From: an uncultured Eubacteriales bacterium
GTDB lineage: Bacteria; Bacillota; Clostridia; Oscillospirales; Oscillospiraceae
Direction of reading: 5' to 3'
Assembly (NCBI GenBank): GCA_900549545.1
Contig: URPA01000044.1
Coordinates: 1 to 15,906 of the forward strand
DNA length: 15,906 bases
Shown: positions 14,025 to 15,906 of the stretch, in pieces
Position numbering within the stretch: the first letter of the stretch is position 1
Layout: every line of letters starts with the position of its first letter
Translations under genes and position numbers: made by a program
The notes under the pieces: generated by a model
The model's input: only the letters and a program-made list of their open reading frames with translations
What the model was told of the DNA's origin: nothing
Database searches by the model: none

Positions 14025-15329
14025 ATGCTTGACATTAAGTTTGTAAGGGAAAACCCCGATATCGTTAAGGAGAACATCAAAAAGAAATTTCAGGACGCGA
14101 AGCTGCCGATGGTGGACGAGGTCATTGACCTCGACGCGAAAAACCGCGCCGCTATAACCGAGGCAAGTGACCTGCGCGCCAGCCGCAACGCCCTCTCAAA
14201 GCAGATTGGCATGCTCATGGGTCAGGCGAAGAAGGATCCCTCCAAGCTTGAGGAGGCCGAGAAGATAAAGGCTCAGGTCAAGGCAAACGCCGAGAGACTC
14301 GCCGAGCTTGAAACCCTTGAGGACCAGTACGCCGCGCGCATCCATGAGCTGATGCTCCAGATCCCGAATATTATTGACCCCTCCGTGCCGATTGGCCCTG
14401 ATGACAGCTACAATGTTGAGGTTCAGCGCTTTGGCGAGCCGGTAGTTCCTGAATTTGATATTCCCTATCACACTCAGATCATGGAGAGCCTTGACGGCGT
14501 GGATATGGACGCGGCAGGCCGCGTCTCCGGCAACGGGTTTTACTATCTCAAGGGCGATGTTGCGCGCCTGCACTCCGCGGTGCTGGCCTACGCGCGCGAT
14601 TTTATGATTGACAAGGGCTTTACCTATTTTATTCCGCCATTCATGATACACGGCAACGTGGTTGAGGGCGTCATGAGCCAGACAGATATGGACGCCATGA
14701 TGTACAAGATTGAAGGCGAGGACCTGTATCTTATCGGTACCTCCGAGCACTCCATGATTGGTAAGTTCATTGACCAGATTATTCCCGAAAACGAGCTTCC
14801 GCAGACCCTGACAAGCTATTCCCCGTGCTTTCGCAAGGAGAAGGGCGCGCACGGCATTGAGGAGCGCGGCGTCTACCGCATCCATCAGTTTGAAAAGCAG
14901 GAGATGATAGTCGTCTGCAAGCCGGAGGACTCCATGGCCTGGTACGAGAAGATGTGGCGCTACTCGGTGGAGCTGTTCAGAAGCCTTGATATTCCCGTGC
15001 GCCAGCTTGAGTGCTGCTCCGGCGATCTCGCGGATTTGAAGGTCAAGTCCTGCGACATTGAGGCCTGGTCGCCCCGCCAGAAGAAATATTTTGAGGTCTG
15101 CTCCTGCTCCAATCTCGGCGACGCTCAGGCGCGCAGGCTTAAAATGCGCGTCAAGGGTGAGGATGGGCGCAGCTATCTGCCCCATACGCTCAACAACACC
15201 GTTGTCGCCCCGCCCCGTATGCTCATTGCTTTCCTTGAAAATCACCTTCAGGCCGACGGCAGCGTGACCATTCCGGCGGTTCTCGCACCCTATATGGGCG
15301 GGAAAACTCTGCTCACGCCGAAAAAATAA
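14025..15329 (+). CDS. serS: Seryl-tRNA synthetase, divergent type
   Basis: 434 residues. The N-terminal long coiled-coil arm that binds the tRNA-Ser extra arm (about residues 25-110, SKLEEAEKIKAQVKANAERL) precedes the class II core. It charges tRNA-Ser (and tRNA-Sec) with serine. Core motifs: IGTSEHSMIGKF (about 237), motif 2 CFRKEKGAHGIEERGVYRIH (about 268), HQFEKQE, DIEAWSPRQKKYFEVCSCSN, and motif 3 HTLNNTVVAPPRMLIAFLEN with Arg398. Ordinary bacterial SerRS has xTAEVP, FRSEAG and HTLNGSGLAVGR here; TSEH and FRKE are closer to what I recall of archaeal/eukaryal SerRS. Its ribosome site AGGAGG lies in the last codons of parB; stop and start are two bases apart. There is no T-box. Confidence 0.92.
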   Translation: MLDIKFVRENPDIVKENIKKKFQDAKLPMVDEVIDLDAKNRAAITEASDLRASRNALSKQIGMLMGQAKKDPSKLEEAEKIKAQVKANAERLAELETLEDQYAARIHELMLQIPNIIDPSVPIGPDDSYNVEVQRFGEPVVPEFDIPYHTQIMESLDGVDMDAAGRVSGNGFYYLKGDVARLHSAVLAYARDFMIDKGFTYFIPPFMIHGNVVEGVMSQTDMDAMMYKIEGEDLYLIGTSEHSMIGKFIDQIIPENELPQTLTSYSPCFRKEKGAHGIEERGVYRIHQFEKQEMIVVCKPEDSMAWYEKMWRYSVELFRSLDIPVRQLECCSGDLADLKVKSCDIEAWSPRQKKYFEVCSCSNLGDAQARRLKMRVKGEDGRSYLPHTLNNTVVAPPRMLIAFLENHLQADGSVTIPAVLAPYMGGKTLLTPKK

Positions 15330-15343
15330 GGGGAGGATACATC

Positions 15344-15778
15344 ATGAAAAAGTTTTTCAATGAGTTCAAGACCTTTATCATGCGCGGAAACGTGCTGGAT
15401 ATGGCGGTCGGCGTCATCGTCGGCGGCGCATTTGGCAAGATAACCACCTCGCTTGTAAACGACCTGCTGATGCCGCTTATAAGCTGGATCTGCGGCACGC
15501 GGGATATGAGCGTTCTGAATCTGGTTGTGCGCCCGGCGGAGATCGTTGACGGGGAAGTCGTGCGCGAAGCGATAACCCTCGGCTTTGGCAGCTTTGTCGG
15601 CACGCTCATCGACTTTATACTGATTGCATTGGTGGTATTTCTTATCATCAAGGCTGTGAACAAGGCACATGAGATGTTTGAAAAGAAGGAAGAGCCTCAG
15701 GAAGAGCCCGGCCCCAGCACTGAAGAGCTGCTGGCCGAGATTCTCGAGGAGCTTAAAAAGCAGAATAAGGATGAGTAA
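15344..15778 (+). CDS. mscL: Large-conductance mechanosensitive channel MscL
   Basis: 144 residues, the usual length. A homopentameric channel of the cytoplasmic membrane that opens under membrane tension to release solutes during hypo-osmotic shock. N-terminal amphipathic helix MKKFFNEFKTFIMRGNVLDM, pore helix TM1 (AVGVIVGGAFGKITTSLVND, with the tight Ala/Gly packing of the gate), periplasmic loop (about 50-78), TM2 (FVGTLIDFILIALVVFLIIK), and a charged cytoplasmic helix bundle (STEELLAEILEELKKQ). The ribosome site AGGGGAGG lies in the 14 bases after the serS stop, so it probably shares that transcript. It is closed by the terminator at 15785. Confidence 0.96.
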   Translation: MKKFFNEFKTFIMRGNVLDMAVGVIVGGAFGKITTSLVNDLLMPLISWICGTRDMSVLNLVVRPAEIVDGEVVREAITLGFGSFVGTLIDFILIALVVFLIIKAVNKAHEMFEKKEEPQEEPGPSTEELLAEILEELKKQNKDE

Positions 15779-15784
15779 TATCAG

Positions 15785-15814
15785 ACAGGCGGAGAAAACT
15801 CCGCCTGTTTTTTT
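15785..15814 (+). terminator. Rho-independent terminator after mscL
   Basis: ACAGGCGGAG/CTCCGCCTGT, ten perfect pairs, loop AAAA, then seven Ts. It ends the parA-parB-serS-mscL run. Confidence 0.95.
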
Positions 15815-15906
15815 ATAATATTGTACATTCTGTGGTTGATGGAGTGCGGTCTCCACTTTTCTTTTGTCCCGCTAACACCCAAAACGCAAACCAGCGCAGC
15901 GTTTGT
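15815..15906. other. Intergenic end of the window
   Basis: No gene visible. The last bases, CGCAAACCAGCGCAGCGTTTG, form an imperfect inverted repeat (CAAAC/GTTTG) that could be the edge of another intergenic repeat. Confidence 0.4.

Noticed and set aside
14196..15245. A 349-codon minus-strand open frame
   Set aside because: Lies wholly opposite serS; mirror of its codon bias.

Overview
The window looks like chromosome from a spore-forming, gut-type clostridium, probably Oscillospiraceae/Ruminococcaceae. This is inference. The supports are a spore germination protease (gpr), low-G+C Gram-positive gene order (rpsT facing gpr; parA-parB-serS), strong purine-rich ribosome binding sites, sigma-A promoters, a secreted protein with Listeria-Bacteroides (InlB B-type) repeats, and the structured intergenic repeats common in that group. 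All stop codons behave as in the standard code.

Layout, left to right. (1) 1-3763, minus: the first 1254 codons of a large secreted repeat protein. It has a signal peptide, an InlB-type repeat, a Cys/His cluster and C-terminal tandem beta-sandwich repeats; its 3' end lies beyond the left edge. (2) 3957-4640: a small DUF559 (Vsr-like) nuclease gene lying exactly between two inverted copies of a double-hairpin repeat, followed by three identical 17-bp repeat arms 72-73 bp apart. (3) 4709-5915, minus: an ECF sigma factor and a single-pass membrane protein (probable anti-sigma factor) behind a strong promoter. The sigma gene has no ordinary start codon in frame: either it starts at AUU, or a one-base G-run change has put its ATG out of frame. 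(4) 5966-6430: a terminator and several palindromic repeats. (5) 6453-10483, minus: a lipid kinase (YegS/BmrU family), asparaginyl-tRNA synthetase, and a membrane-anchored NAGPA-type phosphodiester glycosidase homologue; asnS and the glycosidase form an operon. (6) 10529-10731: a chain of hairpins ending in the rpsT terminator. (7) rpsT (minus) and gpr (plus) diverge from a shared intergenic region. (8) 12100-15814, plus: three parS sites, then parA, parB, serS and mscL, closely spaced and closed by a very clear terminator.

How the genes work together: ParA, ParB and the three parS sites form the chromosome segregation system, and the third parS abuts the parA -35 box, which suggests ParB autoregulation. 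The parAB/parS arrangement suggests proximity to oriC. The sigma/anti-sigma pair is a self-contained signalling unit. The most unusual material is the nuclease gene bracketed by covarying double-hairpin repeats, which looks like a repeat-plus-dedicated-nuclease unit, analogous in layout (not in protein family) to REP/RAYT elements.
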